DNA of 64,000 nt from Leptasterias polaris. Lineage: Eukaryota > Echinodermata > Asteroidea > Forcipulatida > Asteriidae. Position 1 is the first letter of the stretch. Each line of letters opens with the position of its first letter. A program made the position numbers and the translations under genes. Positions 12,050-23,900 of the stretch are shown here, piece by piece. The stretch covers positions 868,001-932,000 of the forward strand of contig JAZGTN010000117.1 in the NCBI GenBank assembly GCA_037783415.1, read 5' to 3'. The notes under the pieces are model-generated. The model did no database searches, was not told the origin of the DNA, and was given only the letters and a program-made list of their open reading frames with translations.

Positions 12050-13310
12050 GAAAAGAAATTGAAAATTGGCTGTGTAGTTCTTGAGATATGGTCCAACTTC
12101 TAGTTGACCAAGAAGTAAAGATCAACATGGGGTCACGGTTAACCAAGGCAAATCTGCAATGCCCAAGGAGTCTTTAACTGAAAACAGTTTGACAATCCGT
12201 TGTATAGTTCTTGAGATTGAAAATTGAAAATTAGCTGTGTAGTTCTTGAGATATGGTTTTACTTCCGGTTGACCCGGAAGTAAAGGTCAACATGAGGTCA
12301 TGGTAATCCAAGGTTGATCTACAATGCCCAAGGAGTTTAAAACTGAAAAAAGTTTGAAAAACGGTCAAGTAATTCTTGAGATATGGTCCCACTTCCGGTT
12401 GACCTGGAAGTAAAGGTCAACATGGGGTCATGGTTACCCAAGGCTAATCTCCCATGCCCAAGGAGTCTAGAACTGAAAAAAGTTTTAAAATCGGCTGTGT
12501 ATTTCTTGAGATATGGTCCCACTTTCGGTTGACCCATAGGTAAAGGTCAACATGGGGTCACGATTATCCAAGGTTGATCTACAATGCCCAAGGAGTCTAT
12601 TTACTGAAAAAAAGTTTGAAAATCGGTGGTGTAATTCTTGAGATATGGTCTCACTTCCGGTTGACCCGGAAGTAAAGGTCAACATGGGGTCACGGTTACC
12701 ATAAGGCTAATCTCCCATGCCCAAAGAGTCAAGACCTGAAAAAAGTTTTCAAATCGGCTGTGTATTTCTTGAGATATGGCTTACTTCCTGTTGACCCGGA
12801 AGTATAGGTCAACATGGGGTCACGGTTACCCAAGGCGAATCTGCAATGCCCAAGGAGTCTATAACTGAAATAAGTTTGAAAATCGGTTGTGTAGTTCTTG
12901 AGATATGGTTCCACTTTCGGTTGACCCGGAAGTAAAGGTCAACATGGGGTCAAGGTTACCCAAGGCTAATCTCCAATGCCCAAGAAGTCAATAACTAAAA
13001 AAGTTTTAGAATCGGCTGTGTAATTCTTTAGATATGGTCCCACTTCCGGTTGACCCATAGGTAAAGGTCAACATGGGGTCACGGTTACCCAAGGCGAATC
13101 TGCAATGTCCAAGGAGTCTATAACTGAAAAAGTTTGAAAATCGGTTTTGTAGTTCTTGAGATATGGTCCCACTTCCGGTTGAACCGGAAGTAAAGGTCAA
13201 CATGGGGTCACGGTAACCTAAGGCTAATCTCCAATGCCCAGGGAGTCTATAACTGGAAAAAAAAAAAAAAATCGGCTGTGTAATTATTGAGATATGGTGC
13301 TTATAAGGTT
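12050..13310. repeat. 130-bp satellite array, block 1
   Basis: About nine to ten tandem units of 129-132 bp. Each contains the dyad ACTTCCGG ... CCGGAAGT, then AAAGGTCAACATGGGGTCA and GGTTACCCAAGGC. The first units are more degenerate. Repeated short minus-strand frames here (QELHSRFSNFF-like) are artefacts of the repeat. Confidence 0.9.
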
Positions 13311-14249
13311 GGCTGCAAAGCTAAGACATACCGCCTTGAAATATTATTTATGATAAACTTTGAATTATTGTCATCAGACAACTGATGACGTCACGATGAC
13401 GAAAACTTGTTTTTTCATAGTAAGATATTATAACCTACAATATGGTATAAGAGTTGTCCCCATGCAATACCTTCGAACAAAAACCATGAAAATTCAAAAT
13501 TGTCACCTTTAGGTGTAGATTTAACACACGTTGACAGAAGGCGCTATAAAAGGTGGTGACGTAATGATTATTAGTAATTGAAAGCATTTAAAAAAAATAT
13601 AATAACAAATTAAAAATGAAAAATAAAAAGTTACATTTGCCGTTAGTGTGTTCAAAAACTGCCTTCTGTAATTCTTGTGTCCATGAAAATTGTTTCACAC
13701 GAGTAGAAATAAGTATCTATTGGGTTGTGGTGAACGAAAGATGCTATTAATTGATAACCCTTTGAGCGCTGAGAAATCCGAGAAATATTAATGGTCAGCT
13801 TGTATAGCACCCTCTTGTGTTTCCCTAGTTCCACTTCCAGAGAACTATAAAGGAAGCAAGAGGGCGCTATATCCTGCCACCGTTAGATGACAAACCATGA
13901 ATGTAAGGATCAAATGTCAGAACGATATTGCGTTGCCGTTGCACTGACGGGCTCTGTATACATCGTCGTGACAGAGTACCGTATGCTACGTACAGTGTAC
14001 GCGCGATCACACACAGAGCAATTCAACACTTCTTTCAAAAATATGTTTTTAAATCGGTAATATCGTCAAGAAAGAAACAAAACACATTCAAAAAACTGGT
14101 GTTGGATCTAAGTTAGAGTCCATGCTTTCCTTTGATATATTGTTTGTGAATTTTAAGACTAAAGTTCCTGAGATCAAGTGATAACAAAATCCATGTACAA
14201 AACAAATGAGAAAAAGGCCGTTAAGAAACATAATAATAATAAGAAGAAA
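13311..14249. repeat. Conserved 3'-half module of the Helentron-like unit
   Basis: This module is shared almost unchanged at 8,770-9,405 (plus 11,797-11,984), 13,340-14,230, 14,755-15,640 and 17,500-18,345. Landmarks are a TGATGACGTCACGATG block, a TTGACAGAAGGCGCTATAAAAGG block and CACCCTCTTG ... AAGAGGGCGCTATATCCTG. It supplies the evidence that the units are copies of one family. Confidence 0.8.
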
Positions 14250-14290
14250 CTAGAAATTAAGTGTTCGTTAAAACGAACACAGGGGTTTCG
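14250..14290 (-). other. Helentron-like 3' terminus 3
   Basis: Same hairpin, CTAG end and inner 11-mer as terminus 1 (hairpin at 14,261-14,280). Unit 3 (14,250-15,642) has no 130-bp array. Confidence 0.72.
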
Positions 14291-15642
14291 GTTTGGGGAA
14301 GAAAAAGAAAAATATAAAAAAAGAAATATAACTACGACATGTGGTTCAGGAAATTTAGTGTTTTTCTTTTATATTGAACTTCCTGTCTGAACCGGAAGGA
14401 AAGGTTAAATCGAGGGTAATGTTTTTCAATAAAATATCAAATGTGTCATAAGCTAGCAGACTGCACAAAAATAATGATTTTATGACATGTGTTGAGGAGA
14501 TATGAGTTTTTAAATTTGAACTTTCTGTTTGGACCGGAAGGAAAAGTCATACTGGGGTCATGTTTTGAATAAAATGTCAATTATTATAGGAAATATGATT
14601 TATTTTTATTTTAGAGCTTCTTGTTTGTACCGGAAATAAAGGTCAAGGTAGATAACGTTTCAAAATAGAATGTTATATGTGCTGTAAGCTACAAAACAGG
14701 ACAAAGATTATAACTCTGTGACATGCGGTTCAGAAGATATACATTTTTTAAACTATGAACTTTGAATTATTGTCATCTGACAACTGATGACGTCACGATG
14801 ACGAAAACTTGTTTTTTCATAGTAAGATATTATAACCTACAATATGGTATAAGAGTTGTCCCCCATGCAATACCTTCGAACAAAAACCCTGAAAATTCAA
14901 AATTGTCACCTTTAGGTGTAGATTTAACACACGTTGACAGAAGGCGCTATAAAAGGTGGTGACGTAATGATTATTAGTAATTGAAAGCATTTAAAAAAAT
15001 ATAATAACAAATAAAAAATAAAAAATAAAAAGTTACATTTGCCGTTAGTGTGTTCAAAAACTGCCTTCTGTAATTCTTGTGTCCATGAGAATTGTTTCAC
15101 ACGAGTAGAAATAGATATCTATAGGGTTGTGGTGAACGAAAGATGCTATTAATTGATAACCCTTTGAGCGCTGAGAAATCCGAGAAATATTAATGGTCAG
15201 CAGCTTGTATAGCACCCTCTTGTGTTTCCCTAGTTCCACTTCCAGAGAACTATAAAGGAAGCAAGAGGGCGCTATATCCTGCCACCGTTAGATGACAAAC
15301 CTTGAATGGAAGGATCAAAATAATGTCAGAACGATATCGCGTTGAACTGACGGCCTCTGTATACATCGTCGTGACAGAGGACCGTATGCTACATACAGTG
15401 TACGCGCGATCACACACGGAGCAATTCAACACTTCTTTCAAAAATATGTTTTTAAATCGGTAATATCGTCAAGAAAGAAACAAAACACATTCAAAAAACT
15501 GGTGTTGGATCTAAGTTAGAGTCCATGCTTTCATTTGATATATTGTTTTTGAATTTTAAGACTGTAGTTCCTGAGATCAAGTGATAACAAAATGCACGTA
15601 CAAAACAAATGAGAAAAAGGCTGTTAAGAAAAATAATAATAA

Positions 15643-15683
15643 CTAGAAATTAAGTGTTCGTTAAAACGAACACAGGGGTTTCG
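15643..15683 (-). other. Helentron-like 3' terminus 4
   Basis: Same hairpin (15,653-15,672), CTAG end and inner 11-mer as termini 1 and 3. Confidence 0.72.
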
Positions 15684-16009
15684 GTTTGGGGAAGAAAAAG
15701 AAAAATCTAAAAAAAGAAATATAACTCTACGACATGTGGTTCAGGAAATTTAGTTTTTTTCTTTTATATTGAACTTCCTGTCTGAACCGGAAGGAAAGGT
15801 TAAATCGAGAGTCATGTTTTTCAATAAAATGTCAAATGTGCCATAAGCTAGCAGACTGCACAAAAAAAATGACTTTTGCTTCGATTAAGTGCTTCAAAGC
15901 TTTAAAGTTGGTCCAATTTCAAGATAAGTAGACTCTTGACCTGTGACAGGCTCTTTTTCACGTAAGTCTGCCTAAAAACTTAAACCTGGTCTTCATTCTG
16001 ATACTGAAT

Positions 16010-17465
16010 CGAAAGGAGCTTTTAAACCAAAAATAAAGGTCAACATGGTGTCACGGTTACCCAAGACTAATCTCCAATGCCCAAGGATTATGTAAACAAA
16101 AAAGTTTTTAAATCGGCTGTGTAATTCTTGAGATATGGTCTCACTTCCGGTTGACCTGGAAGTAAAGGTCAACATGGGGTCATGGTTACCCAAGGCTAAT
16201 CTCCCATGCCCAAGGAGTCTAGAACTGAAAACAGTTTTTAAATCGGCTGTGTATTTCTTGAGATATGGTCCCACTTTCGGTTGACCCATAGGTAAAGGTC
16301 AACATGGGGTCACGGTTATCCAAGGCTAATCTGCAATGCCCAAGGAGTCTATAACTGAAAACAGTTTGACAATCGGTTGTGTAGTTCTTTAGATATGGTC
16401 TTACTTCCGGTTGACCCGGAAGTAAAGGTCAACATGAGGTCACGATTAACCAAGGTTGATCTACAATGCCCAAGGAGTCTATAACTGAAAAAAGTTTGAA
16501 AATCCGCTGTGTATTTCTTGAGATATGGTCTTACTTCCTGTTGATCCGGAAGTAAAGGTCAACATGGGGTCACGGTTACCCAAGGCGAATCTGCAATGCC
16601 CAAGGAGTCTATAACTGAAATAAGTTTGAAAATCGGTTGTGTAGTTCTTGAGAAATGGTTCCACTTCCGGTTGTGGTCTTACTTCCGGTTGACAAGGAAG
16701 TAAAGGTCAACATGAGGTCACGATTATCGAAGGTTGATCTACAATGCCCAAGGAGTCTATAACTGAAAAAAGTTTGAAAATCCGTTGTGTATTTCTTGAG
16801 ATATGGTCTCACTTCCGGTTGACCCGGAAGTAAAGGTCAACATGGGGTCACAGTTACCATAAGGCTAATCTCCCATGCCCAAAGAGTCAAGACCTGAAAA
16901 AAGTTTTCAAATCGGCTGTGTATTTCTTGAGATATGGTCTTACTTCCTGTTGATCCGGAAGTATAGGTCAACATGGGGTCACGGTTACCGAAGGCGAATC
17001 TGCAATGCCCAAGGAGTCTATAACTGAAATAAGTTTGAAAATCGGTTGTGTAGTTTTTGAGAAATGGTTCCACTTCCGGTTGACCCGGAAGTAAAGGTCA
17101 ACATGGGGTCACGGTTACCCGAGGCTAATCTCCCATGCCCAAGAAGTCAATAACTAAAACAGTTTTAAAATCGGCTGTGTAATTCTTTAGATATGGTCCC
17201 ACTTCCGGTTGACCCATAGGTAAAGGTCAACATGGGGTCACGGTTACCCAAGGCGAATCTGCAATGCCCAAGGAGTCTATAACTGAAATAAGTTTGAAAA
17301 TCGGTTGTGTAGTTCTTGAGATATGGTCCCACTTCCGGTTGACCCGGAAGTAAAGGTCATCATGGGGTCACGGTAACCTAAGGCTAATCTCCAAAGCCCA
17401 GGGAGTCTATAACTGAAAAAAAAAATTAAAATCGGCTGTGTAATTCTTGAGATATGGTGCTTATA
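16010..17465. repeat. 130-bp satellite array, block 2
   Basis: About eleven tandem units of the same satellite as block 1. One unit near 16,660-16,690 contains a short duplication of the ACTTCCGGTTG core. Array edges coincide with the same module junctions as in block 1. Confidence 0.9.
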
Positions 17466-18345
17466 AGGTTGGCTGCAAAGCTAAGACATAGCGCCTTGAA
17501 ATATTATTTATGATAAACTTTGAATTATTGTCATCAGACAACTGATGACGTCACGATGGCGAAATCTAATTGTTTTGTCATAGTAAGATATTATAACCTA
17601 CAATATGGTATAAGAGTTGTCCCCATGCAATACCTTCGAACAAAAACCATGAAAATTCAAAATTGTCACCTTTAGGTGTAGATTTAACACACGTTGACAG
17701 AAGGCGCTATAAAAGGTGGTGACGTAATGATTATTAGTAATTGAAAGCATTAAAAGAAAAATATAATAACAAATTAAAAATGAAAAATAAATAGTTACAT
17801 TTGCCGTTAGTGTGTTCAAAAACTTCCTTCTGTAATTCTTGTGTCCATGAGAATTGTTTCACACGAGTAGAAATAAGTATCTATTGGGTTGTGGTGAACG
17901 AGAGATGCTATTAATTGATAACCCTTTGAGCGCTGAGAAATCCGAGAAATGTTAATGGTCAGCTTGTATAGCACCCTCTTGTGTTTCCCTAGTTCCACTT
18001 TCAGAGAAGCAAGAGGGCGCTATATCCTGCCACCGTTAGATTACAAACCATGCGTTGCACTGACGGGCTCTGTATACATCGTCGTGACAGAGGACCGTAT
18101 GCTACGTACAGTGTACGCGCGATCACACACGGAGCAATTGAACTATTCTATCAAAAATTTGTTTTTAAATCGGTAATATCGTCAAGAAAGAAACAAAACA
18201 CATTCAAAAAAACTGGTGTTGGATCTAAGTTAGAGTCCATGCTTTCATTTGATATATTGTTTGTGAATTTTAAGAATGTAGTTCCTGAGATCAAGTGATA
18301 ACAAAATCCATGTACAAAATAAATGAGAAAAGGGCCGTTAAGAAA

Positions 18346-18776
18346 AATAATAATAATAATAATAATAAAAATAAAAAATAGGAATCTGGACGATTACAAT
18401 AGGCGTTTCGGCTGTTAGGCCGAAACCCCTAATAATAATAATAATAAAAAAAAAAAGGAATCTGGACGATTACAATAGGCGTTTCGGCTGTTAGGCCGAA
18501 ACCCCTAAAAAAAGGAATCTGGACGAAAACAAAAGGCGTTTCGGCTGTTAGGCCGAAACCCCTAATAATAATAATAAAAAACAGCAGGAATCTGGACGAT
18601 TACAATAAGCGTTTCGGCTGTTAGGCCGAAACCCCTAATAATAATAATAATATAAAAAAAAAGGAATCTGGACGAAAACAAAAGGCGTTTCGGCTGTTAG
18701 GCCGAAACCCCTAATAAAAAACAGCAGGAATCTGGACGATTACAATACGCGTTTCGGCTGTTAGGCCGAAACCCTT
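18346..18776 (-). repeat. Six tandem copies of the Helentron-like 5' terminus
   Basis: Six 50-bp copies lie at 18,381-18,430; 18,457-18,506; 18,514-18,563; 18,587-18,636; 18,663-18,712 and 18,727-18,776, separated by (AAT)n or A-rich spacers. On the plus strand each reads GGAATCTGGACG ... GTTTCGGC, loop TGTTAG, GCCGAAAC, CCCT, forming a perfect 8-bp-stem hairpin. Two variants (GATTACAATAGGC and GAAAACAAAAGGC) alternate. Read on the minus strand each starts TTAGGGGTTTCGG, the inverse of the 3' inner motif. Confidence 0.85.
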
Positions 18777-18817
18777 AAAAACTGTAGTGACTTTTTATAA
18801 AGCACTCATATCCATCA

Positions 18818-18876
18818 AACTTTCATTTGGGGTCGAATTAAAACAAAATACACTAGATCAGACGCTTTGTAGTTCA
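18818..18876. repeat. 59-bp repeat identical to 28,282-28,340
   Basis: Both copies run from AACTTTCATTTGGGGTCGAA to GCTTTGTAGTTCA without a mismatch, same orientation, 9.5 kb apart. Flanks are unrelated. Confidence 0.9.
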
Positions 18877-18904
18877 TAGTGGCGCTCCAACATTATTACC
18901 CCTG

Positions 18905-19168
18905 GTCACTGGGCCATTTATTTCATTCCTTAAACATCTCAGCTCCCTTGGGGAGTATACAACCTGTACTGCTAAGTATGTAGTGTACCAAGCCTATCAA
19001 TCACAAGAACCATCTCTACCCTCACAGGTACCCAATTACCCCTTATAGCAATTATAGTTAAGTGTCTTGCTCAAGGACACAAGTGTCATGACCAGGATTC
19101 AAACCACATCCTGATGACTTAGCCACCAGAAATTGAGTTTGATGCACTAAACCACTTGGCCAAGCCAT
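18905..19168 (-). mobile_element. tRNA-derived SINE
   Basis: The minus strand starts GGCTTGGCCAAGTGGTTTAG (A-box-like, Leu/Ser-type tRNA), has a B-box-like GTGGTTTGAATCC, and continues CACTTGTGTCCTTGAGCAAG, a SINE body common in echinoderms. It lies 90 bases downstream of the transmembrane exon. Confidence 0.65.
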
Positions 19169-19258
19169 ACCACAAGATTTATTTAAAAAAAATTTAAGTA
19201 TTATATCCAGAAGCTAAAATAAAACGGGCTGAAATCAGGCAAGTAGACAGTAACTTAC

Positions 19259-19422
19259 CTCAATGATGAAGAGTCCAGATGGTGATGTGGGGTGTCTGTA
19301 TGCATAAACTGCCCAAACCAGCAGACCACAGATCAGTAAACCAATGAGGTTGATACACACGATGGCTCCAACTGTCAGCCCTTGACCAGATGCTTTGGAG
19401 CTGCCTGTGATCCCATCTTCAG
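19259..19422 (-). CDS. PLXDC: PLXDC exon l: transmembrane helix and juxtamembrane region
   Basis: The exon is 164 bases, phase 1 in and phase 0 out. Acceptor TTTCCTCCAG, donor GTAAGT. A hydrophobic helix (VGAIVCINLIGLLICGLLVW) is followed by YAYRHPTSPSGLFIIE. The Y-x-Y-x-H-P-T-S-x-x-x-x-F-x-I-E segment immediately after the helix is a hallmark of PLXDC proteins and places the C-terminus in the cytosol. Confidence 0.95.
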
Positions 19423-19694
19423 CTGGAGGAAACATTAAGAACTTGTGAATAACCCTGACAACCCAGTAACATCCAAACTCTTCACAATTCATTGCATGGT
19501 TTTACTTGAATGTTATAGATTAACCCTCCTACTGTCTGACCAGTCATTACCAGTCACACGGTTTTGCAGGAGACAAAAGTCAGCCTGTAATAAGATATCA
19601 TTTTGTGAAAGCATCTACATAGTGCATAGTCAACCTTCCTGCTGTCTGACCATTCAATATCATACAATGTAGTTTTAAATGATGGATGCACTTA

Positions 19695-20900
19695 TGTTGG
19701 AATCCCTTTTACACAATATACATTGGCAAAGGTTACAAATGTTCATATATTCTTTCAGTTACCGATTTTTATTTACATCTTTAATATTTACAACACAAAA
19801 TATTTACAACAGTTCATGGGAACAAACCTTTAGGGTAAATGGTTCAGATTCGAACCCACATCCGGATGAATTAGCCACCAGAACTTGAGTCCGATGCACT
19901 AAACCGCTCGACCCTCTAAGTTAAAGGGTTCCGTAGTGAGATATATATCGTAGTTTTGTTCAATTTAGTTTAAGATCAGTACCGTGATTTAAATGAATAT
20001 AAAGGTAATGGACACCAAAAGTATTCTTTTAAAGATGACCAAATATTTGAAGAAGACTTGCAAATGGTTTGACTTAAAAATTACTGTGACCGTCAACTGC
20101 CGGGTCCTTGATAGTGCTAGGACGACTCCCTAGATATCACTGGCGATATTCAATGGGAATCGGAGCATCAGGTTATCGTCTGTGTTGACTCAGGTGTCTC
20201 ATCTACAAGGTAGGTGGGGTTGGTCCCCTCTATATAGGTATGTTTAGTGACCCTGGTCACATCTGTAGGCCATGGCTTCAAAAACCTTGTGAGGGGTTCT
20301 GGTCGAGTCAGACCGTCTCTGCCACTGTCACATCAAACCCTTGGCTCATATCGGCCCTGTTTGGCTGATGCTGTGTAAAATGGTTTTCTTTGCTTTCGGC
20401 GACACTGATTGTTTTGTCACTTCTGGCAAAAACTGCCAAGGTGTGTATCTGGACGTAGTCAAACTCCCTCTCTCTCTGCCACACGTCTATCTCTCTCGAC
20501 GTTCTATTGATCTCTCCTTCATTTCTTAAATCTTACTTCCCACAACCACTCTCTTTCCCCCTTGCTTTCCAGGGTGTAACCACTATTTACCTAGATCTCA
20601 ATCTACTTTAAATTACAAAAGGAAAACCCACAGACACAAAAGTTGCTTTATGTATGGGTTTCTTTGTTCTCAACTCAACTGATCTAGAACACATAACTTA
20701 AAAAAATAGACAATACCACCTTAACAAAAGGAAGGGTACTCACTCCCAGTGACTTTCTGACCACAGAGGGTCTTACTTAATACAATAGAAAACTTGGTAA
20801 AGAAGCTCATGGCCTGATCCATTTTTAATTAGGGGTGCTAAATAAGACTGTTTAACAGGGACAAGACACTTACATTAAATAAATGGAAAAACTTCTGACA
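19695..20900 (-). repeat. 3' LTR of the Gmr1-type element
   Basis: 1,206 bp, matching the other LTR in length and, as far as read, in sequence. It embeds a tRNA-like segment near 19,846-19,917 (minus strand: GTCGAGCGGTTTAGTGCA ... GTGGGTTCGAATC), an older SINE captured by the LTR. Frames inside it have no coding meaning. Confidence 0.93.
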
Positions 20901-20917
20901 TTTTACTCCTTCCTTTA
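20901..20917 (-). other. Polypurine tract
   Basis: On the minus strand AAAGGAAGGAGTAAAA abuts the 3' LTR, the expected primer for plus-strand DNA synthesis. Confidence 0.75.
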
Positions 20918-20982
20918 AAGACACAATGTCTCACATTTGTCTAAAGAGTAGTGGTAATATTATTTTTTTTTTTTTTTTTTTT

Positions 20983-23900
20983 TTACATACGACTTAGATA
21001 ATCAGCTCCAATGTTTTCTGATCCCTTTATAGCGACAATGTGTATGGAGTAAGGTTGTAAGGCTAGAGCCCATCTCATGATTCGAGAGTTCATTACTTTG
21101 GCCTTTTGCATGTATGCTAGTGGTTGGTGATCTGTTTCAACATCGAAGGACTTGCCATAGATATATTGTTGAAACTTCTGGACTCCCCAGACTAAGGCAA
21201 GGCATTCTTTCTCAATGGTAGAATATTTGCGCTCGCGGGGTAGTAATTTTCGGCTGGCGTATGCGACTGGAAATTTGCTTATATCATAGTTTTGCAGCAA
21301 GATCGCACCTATACCTAGATCAGAGGCGTCCGTTCGAATTACAAAGGGTTTGTCAAGATCAGGTAAGTGTAGGATTGGCGAAGATACAAGTGTATGTTTC
21401 AAGGCATCAAAGGCTAGTTGTTGGCTGTCTCCCCATACGACATGATTGGGCTCTGCGTTTTTGGTCTTATCTGTGAGAGGTGCGGCAATGGCGGAGTAGT
21501 TGGGAATGAACTTCCTGTAATATCCTGATAGACCAAGAAAAGCACGTAGCTGTTTCTTTGTTTTGGGTATGGGTGCTTCTTTTATCTTTTCAATTTTGTT
21601 CAATTGTGGCGCCAATTTTCCTTGACCGATAACATGTCCAAGAAATTCAATGTTCTGTTTGCCAATAGAACATTTGCTTGGTTTAGCTGTCAATCCCGAC
21701 AGTCTAAGAGAATGCATTACCTTAGTGAGTGTATCCAGGTGTTCCTCCCAGGATGGAGTGTGGATAAGAATATCGTCGATATAATTATCAACATTGTCAA
21801 TGTTGTCCAGCAAGGAGCGCATAATTCGACTAAATGTTGCAGGAGCATTAATCAGTCCGAATGGCATAACTCTGAATTGGAATAAGCCCACTGGGGTTAT
21901 GAATGCAGTTTTGGGTTTGGCTTTTGGGTGCATAGGAATTTGCCAATAACCTTTACTGAGGTCAAGTTTGGAAAAGTAGTGTTTCTTAGCGAGTTTGGAA
22001 AAGATGTGATCTGGATTTGGAATTGGCTCCGCGTCAAATACTGTACGTTTGTTGAGCTTGCGAAAATCAATGCAGAATCTATTACTCCCATCTGTTTTTT
22101 TGACTAACACGATTGGCGACGCATATGGTGAATCGGATTTCTCGATTATGTTCATGTTCAACATTGTTTCTACTTCATTTTTGATTGTTTCAGTCAAAGA
22201 GTATGGAGTAGGATACGGCTTCATGCGAACTGGTTCATCTGATTGAAGTTTGATATTATGAACCCCTAAATTTGTAAGGCCTGGTACATCTGTCATGACA
22301 TCACTGAAATTTCTCAATAGTCGCCTGACTTGGTGTACTTGATCTGACGTCAGTTCTGGACTGAGGTACACATCATCGATGGATTCTTTTGGCTGAAGTG
22401 AGGGCAAAGACAAAAGGTTATTACCAAGATTGGGTTCATCTTCACTTTCATTTATTTCACGTTCGGATTCGCATTCAATCACAGACACTTGGGCACATTC
22501 AAAAACACTTTCCAGTTCTTGAGCTTCTATGCATGATTGACCTAGCGTTTGCTGTGTTTCAGTTGTCGGAGGTCGTTCAATGTAGAGTTTCAGTAAGTTG
22601 GCGTGGAAAACCTTAGATTTACCATTTAGATCGATACGGTAATCGTATGGACTTATCTTCTCGATCACGGGAAAGGGTCCTTTCCACTGAAGTAGAAGTT
22701 TACTCTTCTCAGTTGGTAAGAGTAAGAGCACCTGATCACCTGGTTTAAATGTACGAGCGCGGGCTTTTCGATCATAGTATCGTTTCTGTTGCTCCGCCGA
22801 TTTTTGTAGTTGGTCTCGCGCAAGTTTACAGGTCTCTTCGATGCGATTTCTTAGATCAAGGATGTAGTGATAGGTTGTTCGCGTTTCGTCATTTTCGGTA
22901 CTGCTGGTCCATAACTCTTTCAGGATAGTCATTGGGCCACGGACAGAGCGACCGTACAACAGCTCAAATGGAGCAAATCCAGTGCTTGACTGAGGGGTTT
23001 CACGATAAGCGAATAATAGTGGTCCTATGTAACGATCCCAATCACGGGGTTTTTCACTACAGAGTCGCTTGAGCATTAGTTTTAGTGTACCGTTAAAACG
23101 CTCTACTAAACCATTACATGCTGGATGGTATGGAGTAGTAGTCAGTTGTTTGATACAGAGCAATCTACTGATTTCCTTCATTAAGCCTGAAGTAAATTGT
23201 GAACCTTGATCTGAGAGAATTTCCTTGGGTATGCCAACACGCGTAAAAATCTCTACCATTGCTTCTGCTACACGGGTAGTTTCGATGCTTCGAAGTGGTA
23301 TCGCTTCTGGGTATCTTGTGGCGTAGTCGACTAGGGTTAAAATGTATCTATTGCCGTTCTCGGATACCGGTTTTATCGGTCCAACAAGATCAATGGCTAC
23401 TCTCTGAAATGGTGTGTCTATCAAAGGCATCTGACCTAACGGAATTTTCGTAACTCTACCTTTTGGAGTAGTTCGCTGGCAAATATCGCATGAGCGACAA
23501 AATCGCGTCACGTCTGCTTGTACACCTGGCCAGAAAAAATTACTGAGAACTTTCTCGCTAGTTTTGATAGATCCCTGATGTCCGCCTAGAATGGATTCGT
23601 GGGCAATTTGCATAACATGATTTCGGAATTTGGATGGCACAACCAACTGATTATGAATTTGACCGAAATAAACTCTAGGGGATGCGAATTGTCTGTACAG
23701 TATTTCATCTTTCAGAAAAAATCTTGAGGACGTACCATATTTGTTCAGTTTAGGCTCTTCACCATCTACTAATTCAAAAAGTCGCTTCAGAGATAGATCT
23801 TTACGTTGTGCCTCTTTGATTTGACTGCGATCAATTTCAGGTAGCATATCTGGTACTTTCAGTCTCTTAAGAGGCTTTTCACTCTGTTCTTTTTGAGCTC

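Larger units (their letters stand above)
8211..18776 (-). mobile_element. Tandem complex of Helentron-like (HINE) elements
   Basis: Four head-to-tail units are read on the minus strand. Each ends in a 16-20-nt hairpin, 9-11 bases, then CTAG followed by T (CTAG at 8,211; 11,985; 14,250; 15,643). In three of them an 11-bp motif, CCGAAACCCCT, sits just inside the hairpin. Its exact inverse, AGGGGTTTCGG, forms the 5' termini at the far end (18,381-18,776), preceded by TT. Subterminal 3' hairpin, CTAG end, asymmetric terminal inverted repeats and insertion in T-rich sequence are the structural definition of Helentron/Helitron2-type rolling-circle transposons. No Rep or helicase frame is present, so all copies are non-autonomous. 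Two units contain 130-bp satellite arrays, and one holds a nested element of the opposite orientation. Confidence 0.72.

Noticed and set aside
12337..17073. Recurring minus-strand 60-98-codon frames
   Set aside because: They repeat with the 130-bp satellite, whose period is not a multiple of three, so each is cut at the unit scale; no coding evidence.
18381..18776. CRISPR-like array of hairpin repeats
   Set aside because: Spacers are simple AAT/A tracts of variable length, not unique sequences; the genome is animal, and the repeats are transposon 5' ends.
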